From positions 1 through 24,068 of IMG/VR virus record IMGVR_UViG_3300009103_000152: DNA of 24,068 bases; one strand, written 5' to 3'. This document shows, piece after piece, positions 16,333-22,609 of this stretch. Below the pieces are notes generated by a model. It was not told where the DNA came from and searched no databases. It saw only the letters and a list, made by a program, of their open reading frames with translations. The stretch's first letter is position 1, and every line of letters starts with the position of its first letter. Both the position numbers and the translations under genes were made by a program. The DNA comes from a virus.

Positions 16333-16999
16333 GAGCCCAGTATAGTGAGTTGGTTTGGTTTTGGATTTTGTCCCAGAATATGTTCCTGCTGATTACAGGT
16401 GGGACGTTGTAGTGTTGGGATTGTTTCAACCAGTAGTTTTCGTAGTGTTGGTACTGCGGTAGCTCCGGTTGATGATCCAGCATAGTCCAGCCGAATGTCT
16501 TGAGCATGTGTCGATCGAGACATAGGCATTGGGCCGTATGAGGATGAATCATTTCGATGGCGAAGCTGATCTTGGCTTGCCCTATGTTGGGTAAGCGTTC
16601 GATGAGTTTGTTTCTCCATTGTTGCCAATCGTTGGTGGGTTGGAACAGCTTGCGATCCGTTAACCATTTCATTTGGAAGTGGTATATTCCGTTGGCTTTG
16701 AGTGACCACATGCCTCCGCTGGAACATGATAGTTTGTGTTCCAGGCGTTGGCGTGTGGTGTAACCGTATATACCTTTGATTTGGTTGTACTGATCGCAGC
16801 TGCGTTCCCACGGGGTATGGATTGTGCAGTAGGCGAATCGCCATCGATTGATGGTTTCCTGATCGGTTTGTGGGGCTATAGTCGACCAGTCGCGCTTGTA
16901 TTGCGAAATCTTGTAGGGTGTTAGACCTTCGAAGAATTTGGTTATACGCTTACGAGATGCTCTTGGTATGGGCTGAATAGCCGGTCCATCCGATTTCAT
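16322..16999 (-). CDS. HhH-GPD DNA glycosylase-like protein (first copy)
   Basis: The 225-aa protein carries a helix-hairpin-helix LPNIGQAK at 136-143, followed 19 residues later by CLDRHML with D162 in the place of the catalytic Asp of endonuclease III-type glycosylases. The known family cuts damaged or modified bases from DNA. The Lys of bifunctional enzymes (VGRKTA) is shifted by one position here, so the chemistry may be monofunctional or altered. There is no C-terminal [4Fe-4S] cysteine cluster. The start at 16999 lies 50 nt inside the upstream GP88-like gene. No other start is available, and a start-associated element at 17006-17014 supports it. Tight overlap with GP88 suggests joint action. 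A base-modification role is inference. Confidence 0.72.
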   Translation of the reverse strand: MKSDGPAIQPIPRASRKRITKFFEGLTPYKISQYKRDWSTIAPQTDQETINRWRFAYCTIHTPWERSCDQYNQIKGIYGYTTRQRLEHKLSCSSGGMWSLKANGIYHFQMKWLTDRKLFQPTNDWQQWRNKLIERLPNIGQAKISFAIEMIHPHTAQCLCLDRHMLKTFGWTMLDHQPELPQYQHYENYWLKQSQHYNVPPVISRNIFWDKIQNQTNSLYWAHVL

Positions 17000-17729
17000 G
17001 TTTTAGTGTGGTTAAGGCTTTGGATGCTTTTGAACCAGCGGGTTGTGACCCGTGGATCAAGTGACCGAACGATTTGCCTGGTTTGTATGCGTGGCTGTCG
17101 TCATGGTCTAGTTCCAGTCCTTTTTTCTTGGCTGCGGCTAAGCTGAATACGACCTCTGCAGTCTTCAGGTTGTGCAGTTCGATCAAGTCGTCGAATTTGC
17201 CTCCTTTGGATGCGTTCAGCTCGAAGTTGTCGGGAATCTCGTCTTTGTAGAGTACCCATAGATCCAGTCGCTTTGTATAAGCGTAGAATTGGGTGGGATG
17301 TAAGCTCCTTGCGAGATCCATCCATGCGAGGAAGTAATCGTCTTTGAAGAAGTCTCCTCCTACGTGAGCCCTGACAATTGGCCTTTGTTGATGATTGAGC
17401 AGATACTTGTCATGTAGGGGTTGGAGAGAAGCCTTCAGTAGTGTGAAGATTTTCTTTCTTCCCAGTCGACGAAGTGTCTGGAAGTTATGCCATCGTTGGT
17501 TGCGGATGTTACTGTGCCTTGCTTCTTGCATGGCTGCATAGCAACGATAGTCCTGTTGTTTGCCGTCCGTTATTTTGCCGGTTAGGGCATGGGCTTTGGC
17601 TAGACACTTCAGAGCAGCGGGGCAGCTGTGGCCTGATGGTAGGCTGAAGTGAATGATACGATCGGGCAGCTTTACGTTGCCGCGATTCCATCGTAATACT
17701 GGATTAGTCTTTGACGTTGTTTTTGTCAT
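16950..17729 (-). CDS. GP88-family phage protein
   Basis: The 259-aa protein resembles the phage 'gene product 88' family. It has HFSLPSGHSCPAALKC near 27-42, a later Cys in YRCYAA (C63), the block RAHVGGDFFKDDYFLAWMDLA at 120-140 and FYAYTK at 148-153. Three well-placed Cys (C36, C42, C63) could bind a metal, but this is inferred. The family function is unknown. It starts 26 nt inside the preceding zinc-ribbon gene, with the short element AACCACA just before the ATG, and its 3' end overlaps the glycosylase gene by 50 nt. Such nesting on both sides points to co-translation with the glycosylase. Confidence 0.75.
   Translation of the reverse strand: MTKTTSKTNPVLRWNRGNVKLPDRIIHFSLPSGHSCPAALKCLAKAHALTGKITDGKQQDYRCYAAMQEARHSNIRNQRWHNFQTLRRLGRKKIFTLLKASLQPLHDKYLLNHQQRPIVRAHVGGDFFKDDYFLAWMDLARSLHPTQFYAYTKRLDLWVLYKDEIPDNFELNASKGGKFDDLIELHNLKTAEVVFSLAAAKKKGLELDHDDSHAYKPGKSFGHLIHGSQPAGSKASKALTTLKHEIGWTGYSAHTKSIS
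17006..17014 (-). promoter_or_regulatory. Start-associated element within GP88 coding sequence
   Basis: TAACCACAC lies 6 nt before ATG 16999, in the same alignment to the ATG as in the 3-nt-spaced full copies. Because it is inside a coding region, it supports both the start choice and a role tied to the start codon. Confidence 0.6.
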
Positions 17730-17937
17730 TATGTGGTTCGTTTGTGCCTAACCATAGCATGCAGCGGAAACAGCTTTTTCCGTTCTTTGCTTGGTCTGCG
17801 TTCATTAGGATTTCATCGCAGACTGGGCAAGGTGCCAGGCTGTAGGCTTTTACGTATCGTTTCACTGCTTTCCGGTACTGCTCTTCGGAGTATTTTTCCG
17901 GGCGAGCGAGTACCTTGAAGGCAGTGCGCAATAACAT
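17704..17937 (-). CDS. 77-aa zinc-ribbon-like protein
   Basis: This small basic protein has paired cysteines CPVC (about residues 37-40) and CFRC (about 56-59), separated by about 15 residues and typical of a zinc ribbon. The N-terminal half is helical and Lys/Arg-rich (EEQYRKAVKRYVKAY). It probably binds nucleic acid or a protein partner; no specific family was recognised. Its ATG follows the DUF932-family stop directly (TAAATG), without a start-associated element. Its end overlaps the GP88 start by 26 nt. Confidence 0.75.
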   Translation of the reverse strand: MLLRTAFKVLARPEKYSEEQYRKAVKRYVKAYSLAPCPVCDEILMNADQAKNGKSCFRCMLWLGTNEPHNDKNNVKD

Positions 17938-18750
17938 TTAGTTTACCAGTATTTCGGTGTCTTCCAGATGAGTGATGTCAATGGGATCCGGGGATCGTTC
18001 GGCCATTAGGTCATCGATTGTATCCTGACAGAAGCTGTTGAACGTGTTATGTAGCAAAATGCTACGGTCCTGGATTGTGCTTGGGGAGCTCTTTTGTACT
18101 TCGGTGAAGGCGTTGAACATCGACCAGGCGTTTCGTGGCTCGAATTCATCATGGCTTGGTTTTTCCCATTCTTGGAGTACCTTTTGGAATTTGGATCCGG
18201 GAAGGCATTGCTTGCGGAATGCGAGACCCATCAGTTGATCGGCCTGTGTCTGTTCCAGTTCCGTAGCGGAGTAGGCTTCGTAACGGATTTCCTGATGAAG
18301 CCACTTGTCGTTCAGTTGTCCCACCATGTAGTTTACGATGTTAGGGAGATCCTTGAGGATGTTGCGGGTATGCTTTCTGTTGCATTTGATTTCCCCGCTG
18401 AATGCGAGGTTGTCGCAAACGAATACTCTTGATCCTGCGACGAGTCCGGCACTGAAGTGCTTGATGTGACTGTTGCGTATGCCGACGATGTTTCGGAAGG
18501 TACCGTTGTCTTCTCCTGCACCGGCTTTTTCGATCTCGAAGGTGGCGAACATGTTGTGTCCTTTGTGGCCGAGGCCGTATCGCTTTTTCACGATGTCGAG
18601 TCCTTGATCGGTCAAGGTGTCTTCTACGAGGCCGAGTAGGTGATCGTGCTTTATCGGGTAGTGTGTGTCGGTGTGACTTGGCGTGGAAGCCCGTTGTATG
18701 TCTGGAAGTTCGCAGGGCGTGCTTCCGCAATGTAGATATAGATCTTTCAT
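17938..18750 (-). CDS. DUF932-family protein
   Basis: The 270-aa protein has the hallmark segment of the phage/plasmid DUF932 family near residues 90-120: GIRNSHIKHFSAGLVAG, then RVFVCDNLAFSGE. The family is widespread on phages and plasmids; its function is unknown. The frame extends to 18906. ATG 18750 (MKDLYLHCG) is chosen because it overlaps the previous stop as ATGA and has a start-associated element upstream at 18769-18780. That element would fall inside the longer version. Confidence 0.8.
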   Translation of the reverse strand: MKDLYLHCGSTPCELPDIQRASTPSHTDTHYPIKHDHLLGLVEDTLTDQGLDIVKKRYGLGHKGHNMFATFEIEKAGAGEDNGTFRNIVGIRNSHIKHFSAGLVAGSRVFVCDNLAFSGEIKCNRKHTRNILKDLPNIVNYMVGQLNDKWLHQEIRYEAYSATELEQTQADQLMGLAFRKQCLPGSKFQKVLQEWEKPSHDEFEPRNAWSMFNAFTEVQKSSPSTIQDRSILLHNTFNSFCQDTIDDLMAERSPDPIDITHLEDTEILVN

Positions 18751-18971
18751 TTTATGATAGTTAGCTTTGGTGTGTGGTTTATATGATCGCACCAGCCTTG
18801 TATTGTGATTAAGGGCTGACGCTTGTTCTTTTTTGATTCCGTCGGCACGGATATGCGGACGGCTTCGGTTAATAAGCATTTGCCTCGGTAGTGCACCGTC
18901 AGGCATCGCTTGGGTTTGTTGTAGTGGTAGAAGAATCGGTATTTACGAGGCTTCTGCGAATTCGAGGACAT
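18747..18971 (-). CDS. 74-aa basic hypothetical protein
   Basis: No family was recognised. It is basic and aromatic-rich at the N-terminus (PRKYRFFYHYNKPKR), with a beta-rich middle. The start at 18971 lies 29 nt inside the preceding gene, with an A/C-rich leader but no clear element. The 3' end carries the element of the DUF932 gene as coding sequence. The frame is open between two genes that otherwise leave a 190-nt hole, which supports it being real. Confidence 0.6.
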   Translation of the reverse strand: MSSNSQKPRKYRFFYHYNKPKRCLTVHYRGKCLLTEAVRISVPTESKKNKRQPLITIQGWCDHINHTPKLTIIK

Positions 18972-19299
18972 TGTTCGGTTGGTCTTGTTGTGTTAACGAG
19001 AGGTCGAACGTTTGCTCGATTGGTTCGGGGGTTACGTTGGCTTTGATTCCGTAGCATTTTATGGATTTTACGGTATCGAGGTTTAGCGTGCGGTAACCTG
19101 TTTCGTTGCCCATGAGATATATGGGAACGTAACTGTTCGTTGGTTGGGATATCCGTCGGCCGGTTCCCTTGATGTTTTTGACTACTCGGGTACGGCAGTT
19201 GGCGGATCTTTCGGTGCCGTCTTTCTTAATCCACGTGATGTGGAAGATGGCATTGCCGAGACGTTGTAGTATGGTTTGCAGTTTTGTTCTATGTAGCAT
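18943..19299 (-). CDS. 118-aa hypothetical protein
   Basis: No named family. The central pattern, with TRVVKNIKGTGRR and later YRTLNLDTVKSIKCYG, resembles small phage proteins of unknown function that have a beta-barrel-like core. An exact start-associated element (19301-19312) sits 1 nt before ATG 19299, and its TAA is the stop of the glycosylase upstream. This is the closest spacing in the set. Confidence 0.75.
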   Translation of the reverse strand: MLHRTKLQTILQRLGNAIFHITWIKKDGTERSANCRTRVVKNIKGTGRRISQPTNSYVPIYLMGNETGYRTLNLDTVKSIKCYGIKANVTPEPIEQTFDLSLTQQDQPNNVLEFAEAS

Positions 19300-19309
19300 T
19301 GGTGTGTGG

Positions 19310-19873
19310 TTATTTAGTTGTTGCGGTTTGCCAGATCAGATTATCGAGATCCGTCGGGCTTATGTTTAGTTGACAGCTACGGCCTAGGAACAAGGCTTCT
19401 ATGTTCTTGTATTCCTGTGGTTGCTGTGGAGTAATTTTGGGTATGGGTAGTTTGGGGAATTGGTCTTTCAACCATTTGAGGATATGGGTATCGAGTACGG
19501 CGATCTCGGGCCAGGCTTGGGAGTGAGCGATGAAGAAGCTTGCGGTCTTCATTCCTATTCCGGGTACTTGGACTAAGATGTCGCGATCGATGTTTCTTAG
19601 GTGTGTTGGACGCATGTTGTTGGCAATGTGACGCCAGCATTTTGTCAGTCGGGTTTCCTGGCCCATGCCTACGGAACGCAATGCTCCGCGAACGGTGTTG
19701 CCGTGTTGGTTGATCAAGTCTTCGGGTTCTTGTTCCTCGAAGAGTTGGTTGAACTTAGTGGTTTGAACGTCCGATCGTTTTCCCGCTACTACGGTAGTCC
19801 ATAGTAGGAAGTGCAGGAGTTGAGTCGGCGTTCGGTTATCTTTCGTTATTCGGTATTGGTCTATGGGTTTCAT
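19310..19873 (-). CDS. HhH-GPD DNA glycosylase/lyase-like protein (second copy)
   Basis: The 187-aa protein has a canonical helix-hairpin-helix VPGIGMKTA at 103-111, with K109 aligned to the catalytic Lys of endonuclease III/Ogg-type enzymes. D128 in AVLDTHILKWL is the catalytic Asp. Both residues present suggests a bifunctional base-excision glycosylase/AP lyase. There is no [4Fe-4S] cluster, as in 8-oxoguanine glycosylases of the smaller type. It is clearly distinct in sequence from the copy at 16322-16999. An exact start-associated element lies 3 nt upstream, and the stop TAA begins the next element. The substrate is unknown: damaged bases, host-modified bases or phage-modified bases. Confidence 0.85.
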   Translation of the reverse strand: MKPIDQYRITKDNRTPTQLLHFLLWTTVVAGKRSDVQTTKFNQLFEEQEPEDLINQHGNTVRGALRSVGMGQETRLTKCWRHIANNMRPTHLRNIDRDILVQVPGIGMKTASFFIAHSQAWPEIAVLDTHILKWLKDQFPKLPIPKITPQQPQEYKNIEALFLGRSCQLNISPTDLDNLIWQTATTK

Positions 19874-19885
19874 TGTGGTGTGTGG

Positions 19886-20056
19886 TTATAGTTGTATTGG
19901 ATTTTTGACTTCCAATATTTGCTGAAGGGCAATGATTCGTGCTCGAAGGATTCTGAGTTGGACGGCGTCGCGGATGGGGGACTTGCCCCTGTCGTGGTCG
20001 ACGAGTTGGATCATGTAGTCCTCGAGTTCCTCGATTAGGTTATGCAGGGGCTTCAT
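19886..20056 (-). CDS. 56-aa hypothetical helical protein
   Basis: No family was recognised. It is predicted as two long helices (LHNLIEELEDYMIQLVDH and LRILRARIIALQQILEV) and may form a coiled-coil dimer. ATG 20056 is chosen over 20122 because the longer form would overlap the previous gene by 83 nt, whereas this one overlaps by 17. The TAA stop forms the start of the glycosylase element. Confidence 0.65.
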   Translation of the reverse strand: MKPLHNLIEELEDYMIQLVDHDRGKSPIRDAVQLRILRARIIALQQILEVKNPIQL

Positions 20057-20252
20057 CGAATGGGCCGAATAGTTCTTTCCAGCTTTCCGGAGTGATTCCC
20101 GTTTTGATGAATTCTCGTTCACCTTGAGGTACGTTGGGCATGGCTTCCTGGATTAGCATTCCGTTTTGCCATTGGAAGATTTGGTCTTCCGTTACGTCGA
20201 TTTCCATCTCGACGGTTGTTCTTTTAACGGGGTCGAATCTTGATATCTTCAT
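20040..20252 (-). CDS. 70-aa conserved phage hypothetical protein
   Basis: The C-terminal half, with PNVPQGEREFIKTGITPESW, resembles a small protein common in phages of unknown function (pattern xxEREFxxTGITPExW). The N-terminus is a beta hairpin. An exact start-associated element (20262-20273) lies 9 nt before the ATG. An out-of-frame ATG lies between element and start, so leaky initiation is possible. Confidence 0.78.
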   Translation of the reverse strand: MKISRFDPVKRTTVEMEIDVTEDQIFQWQNGMLIQEAMPNVPQGEREFIKTGITPESWKELFGPFDEAPA

Positions 20253-20270
20253 ATTGCATGTGGTGTGTGG

Positions 20271-20444
20271 TTATTGGTTGATGGCTTGATTAAGTTTATC
20301 GTAGTCGGATTGTTCCTTGAGGTAGATGAATCCGGGCCATTGGTAGCGCATCTTTAGTGGAGTTATATTGAGTTTCTCGAGGTAGTGGAGTGCGAGATGC
20401 AGTCCATCTACATGGAAGCCTTGTTTTTGGTATATGATTCTCAT
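20271..20444 (-). CDS. 57-aa hypothetical protein
   Basis: This short ORF (begins MRIIYQKQGFHVDG, ends YDKLNQAINQ) fills the space between two confident genes. An exact element sits 3 nt before its ATG and its TAA is the start of the next element, which together make translation very likely. The fold appears beta-alpha; no family was recognised. Confidence 0.75.
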   Translation of the reverse strand: MRIIYQKQGFHVDGLHLALHYLEKLNITPLKMRYQWPGFIYLKEQSDYDKLNQAINQ

Positions 20445-20456
20445 TTTGGTGTGTGG

Positions 20457-20945
20457 TTATGTTGATTTTTTTCTTTTTGCTTTGAGATATTGCGTGAAGG
20501 CGAGATCGTCGGCTTTCGCTTTTGCGAAGCTACGGACGAGCTCTTCATGGATTTTTGGGTCGTCTATTTCATCCATGTCGAGTGGTTCATTAAGCAGATG
20601 GACAATACCTCGAATGCTGCCTTGTATTCTGTTGAATAGCATATGGCAGTCTACGATTTGGTTTTCGGGTCTTGAGTAGCCTTCTAGGTTTACCTTGACT
20701 GCGTATACTCCGTACTCCGAGGGCATGTCGCCTTCCACTATTGAGAGATAGTCGTAGCTGAATATCTCTGATAGTTCTCCTTCGGCATGGATGGCCCAGA
20801 TTTTTTCTTTTGGATACTTTAGAAGGTTGGGATTCGATAGGGTATTTTCGAACCAAGGCCCTTTTTGTTTGTTAGAGTAGTCCAGATTTGGGTGGGGTTT
20901 TCCAATATTGTGGAGTGGTTCGAGTACTAGGTTAGTTGATTTCAT
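20457..20945 (-). CDS. 162-aa hypothetical protein
   Basis: No family was recognised. It has a mixed fold: a beta-rich middle (YGVYAVKVNLEGYSRPENQIVDCHMLF, quoted in part: VYAVKVNLEGY), an acidic loop (DMDEIDDPKIHEE) and a Lys/Arg-rich C-terminus ending KAKRKKST. A one-base variant element (20949-20960) is 3 nt before the ATG. The stop TAA begins the next element. Confidence 0.75.
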   Translation of the reverse strand: MKSTNLVLEPLHNIGKPHPNLDYSNKQKGPWFENTLSNPNLLKYPKEKIWAIHAEGELSEIFSYDYLSIVEGDMPSEYGVYAVKVNLEGYSRPENQIVDCHMLFNRIQGSIRGIVHLLNEPLDMDEIDDPKIHEELVRSFAKAKADDLAFTQYLKAKRKKST

Positions 20946-20957
20946 GATGGTGTGCGG

Positions 20958-21050
20958 TTATTGGATTGAGGCTGTTAGCCAGGAGAAGAGCATCGTTAGT
21001 CCGATGAGGATTAGTACGAATGCCCAGTCTAGTGCGGTTTCTAGGTTCAT
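20958..21050 (-). CDS. 30-aa single-pass membrane peptide
   Basis: This tiny ORF (begins MNLETALDW) is almost entirely one hydrophobic helix (AFVLILIGLTMLFSWL), flanked by an acidic N-terminus and a short polar end. The leader is the shortened element TAAACC directly before ATG, and its stop TAA begins the next element. That context supports translation. It probably inserts in the inner membrane. Possible roles include exclusion, lysis timing or a subunit partner for rII proteins; none is proven. Confidence 0.6.
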   Translation of the reverse strand: MNLETALDWAFVLILIGLTMLFSWLTASIQ

Positions 21051-21053
21051 GGT

Positions 21054-21707
21054 TTAGATGTGGATAGTATCGATTATGCAGTTCTCGGGACGAGCGATGC
21101 TGTCGTAAGGGTTGCCGGTCAGGTTGGCTATGCTCACATGGAGTAACCTAATGGGAAAGTCTTCGTCTTCCTTTCCTAGGTGATCATAGCTGTCGAACAG
21201 GTCGAGGTTTATGTCTCCCCATAGGTGGGTAGCTCTATATATCCATTCGGGATGTAGGGGGATCCAGGCGGATTTTTTGTTGTCGACTGCACTGATGTAG
21301 ATAGGCGCTAGTGTAATGTCGCCAATGATTGGTACGGCATCCATGTGACATAAATCTAGGCTCTCGTTTAGTTTCTCTTCGTAGAGGTCGTGTGCGACGG
21401 TAGGGTCTGATTGTAGCGAGTTAAATCGGAATGGTGTGCCCAAGCTGATGTGAAAGCTGTCGAGCATGGTGAGGTTGTGTTTAACGTCGTCCGGCTTGTA
21501 GTAGTGGTCCGCTCGTGCGTAGTATCCTTTGTAATCATTGGATTTCAATTTTAGTATTTGGTGTCGGTGATAATAAAGCTGGCCGCCTGTGCAGAGGGAG
21601 CTTTCGTCGAGATCGTCTAGTTTTTTTACTAGATGTTTGTGAATCACCGAATCGGTATCGATGTCGATGTGCATGTAGTTTTTGTTTTTAATGTTTAGTG
21701 TTAGCAT
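21054..21707 (-). CDS. Candidate 2H phosphoesterase-like protein
   Basis: The 217-aa protein has two H-x-S motifs about 100 residues apart, each at the end of a hydrophobic strand: SFHISLG (H86, S88) and LLHVSIANLTGNPYDS (H190, S192). This is the pattern of the 2H phosphoesterase fold (RNA ligase/cyclic phosphodiesterase type). Known phage 2H enzymes include T4 Acb1, which degrades CBASS cyclic nucleotides. The match is by motif only. An exact element lies 3 nt before the ATG. The neighbours are small orphans. Confidence 0.6.
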   Translation of the reverse strand: MLTLNIKNKNYMHIDIDTDSVIHKHLVKKLDDLDESSLCTGGQLYYHRHQILKLKSNDYKGYYARADHYYKPDDVKHNLTMLDSFHISLGTPFRFNSLQSDPTVAHDLYEEKLNESLDLCHMDAVPIIGDITLAPIYISAVDNKKSAWIPLHPEWIYRATHLWGDINLDLFDSYDHLGKEDEDFPIRLLHVSIANLTGNPYDSIARPENCIIDTIHI

Positions 21708-21725
21708 GATGGTGTGTGGTTATGG

Positions 21726-22220
21726 TTATGCGTAGGAGGGAACGGGGCCTGTCCACGTAGGGTGGACTTCTTCGGTTAGCGGTGGGTGCATGTGGTGTTG
21801 ATATTCAACCATTTGATGAGGTTCTTGTATCCATTTAGGGCTTTGGATGATGTGCATCTCTTTGGCTTTTTCTCCGAAGGTGAACATGTTTCGTCCGTCT
21901 CCCCATGATTCGAAGGCACAATCGATTTCAAGATGAGTTTGGTTGTATCTTTGTTCTCTGGGGTCGAGTTGGCGATAGTAGTGCATATAATGAACTTCCC
22001 GTAGGTGGTGCATGAGATCATAGCTGTTTTCCTCGGTTTTCCATTTTTCGTTTTCTTTGAATATGATTAGTGCTGAGAAGCCGTATTCAGATTCGACGGG
22101 GATGGTGCATTCTTGTCGGCGATTGTCGTTAGTGGTAATAAGCTCGAATTCTCTACGAGGATCGTGTTCTTCGCCGAATATGGTGATGATGATGTCGGGT
22201 TTTTCCTTTAGTATGTTCAT
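21726..22220 (-). CDS. 164-aa hypothetical protein, first large gene of the early block
   Basis: No family was recognised. It is beta-rich, with a His/Met/Tyr-rich centre (HHLREVHYMHYYRQLD) and a Pro/His-rich C-terminus. The His richness might reflect metal binding, but this is speculative. An exact element lies at 22224-22235, 3 nt before the ATG. As the first full gene after the divergent control region it is probably expressed very early. Confidence 0.75.
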   Translation of the reverse strand: MNILKEKPDIIITIFGEEHDPRREFELITTNDNRRQECTIPVESEYGFSALIIFKENEKWKTEENSYDLMHHLREVHYMHYYRQLDPREQRYNQTHLEIDCAFESWGDGRNMFTFGEKAKEMHIIQSPKWIQEPHQMVEYQHHMHPPLTEEVHPTWTGPVPSYA

Positions 22221-22267
22221 GATGGTGTGTGGTTATGGTGTTGTATGGTTTAGGAGTTGGAGTCCTT

Positions 22268-22328
22268 GTCCCCCTGTCCTAAAATTTTTCAAATTTCACC
22301 CCGTGAAATATGGAAATGACAGGGGGAC
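22268..22328. repeat. 11-bp perfect inverted repeat with nested hairpin
   Basis: GTCCCCCTGTC (22268-22278) and GACAGGGGGAC (22318-22328) enclose 39 nt. Inside is a second perfect inverted repeat, ATTTCAC-CCC-GTGAAAT. The plus strand continues TTTATTTTA, terminator-like but with no gene upstream on that strand. Possible roles are a regulator site, an origin-like structure or an antisense stop. Confidence 0.75.
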
Positions 22329-22329
22329 T

Positions 22330-22425
22330 TTATTTTAAGACGACTGTATGATAGTAGCTAGCCGTTCGACCTTGACGTGGGCACGCCGGCCGTGCATGTA
22401 GTGGGGGATACTGAATGATACGCAT
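22330..22425 (-). CDS. Possible 31-aa leader peptide
   Basis: ATG 22425 (MRIIQYPPLH...) follows a one-base variant element (22428-22439) by 2 nt, exactly as at real starts in the block. The frame runs 31 codons to TAA, just before the inverted repeat. The peptide has no recognisable feature and part of it overlaps the dispersed repeat. Only the element argues for translation. It may be a remnant gene or a leader peptide. Confidence 0.35.
   Translation of the reverse strand: MRIIQYPPLHARPACPRQGRTASYYHTVVLK
22345..22370. repeat. Diverged copy of the repeat at 11895-11921
   Basis: TGTATGATAGTAG and then AGCCGTTCGAC match the other copy with a few substitutions and one indel. A further CTGAATGATA occurs at about 22411-22420. 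Repeats are thus shared between the two control zones of the genome. Confidence 0.6.
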
Positions 22426-22527
22426 GTGGTGTGTGGTTGTTTAGTACTTGGGCTGATCTGTTAGCGCAGGTTGGCCCTTATTTTTTGTCTGTGGAGCACG
22501 GGTATGAAGACTGGGAAAACCTGTTGC

Positions 22528-22609
22528 AAGTAAAAAAAGACTCTCTGTCTACTTTTGTATTCTTTTGTAAACTTTAGGCTTTACAGGAAGTGAAAAAAAG
22601 TCTTCTGTC
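22528..22609 (+). repeat. Pair of A-tract direct repeats upstream of the RHH gene
   Basis: The 22-nt segments at 22528-22549 and 22588-22609 share AAGT, a run of seven A, and TCTGTC at the end; the starts are 60 nt apart. The second ends 5 nt before the GTG start. Paired operator sites for the ribbon-helix-helix protein are a reasonable guess. Confidence 0.5.

Larger units (their letters stand above)
14713..22439 (-). promoter_or_regulatory. Family of start-associated elements, consensus TAACCACACACC
   Basis: Exact minus-strand copies lie at 14713-14724, 15298-15309, 19301-19312, 19877-19888, 20262-20273, 20448-20459, 21711-21722 and 22224-22235. One-base variants are at 18769-18780, 20949-20960 and 22428-22439, and a copy lacking the TA is at 16304-16313. 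Shortened forms are at 17006-17014, 17732-17738 and 21051-21056. Distances to the following ATG are mostly 1-9 nt (3 nt in five cases), with 17-18 nt in two. In several junctions the upstream stop TAA is the first three bases of the element. A plus-strand relative, TAAACCCACACACC, follows the gene ending at 22854. The element is not a Shine-Dalgarno sequence. Its function is unknown. Confidence 0.9.

Noticed and set aside
18751-18906. N-terminal extension of the DUF932 gene
   Set aside because: It would include the start-associated element and lie over the upstream 74-aa gene. The internal ATG has an ATGA overlap.
20057-20122. Longer start for the 56-aa gene
   Set aside because: It would overlap the preceding well-supported gene by 83 nt. 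The internal ATG gives a usual overlap.
22268-22340. Inverted repeat as an ordinary terminator
   Set aside because: The stem is followed by T-rich sequence only on the plus strand, where no gene lies upstream, and the loop is 39 nt.
14713-22439. CRISPR array from regularly recurring 12-nt repeats
   Set aside because: Spacing follows gene lengths (about 0.1-4 kb), the repeat is too short, and there are no cas genes.
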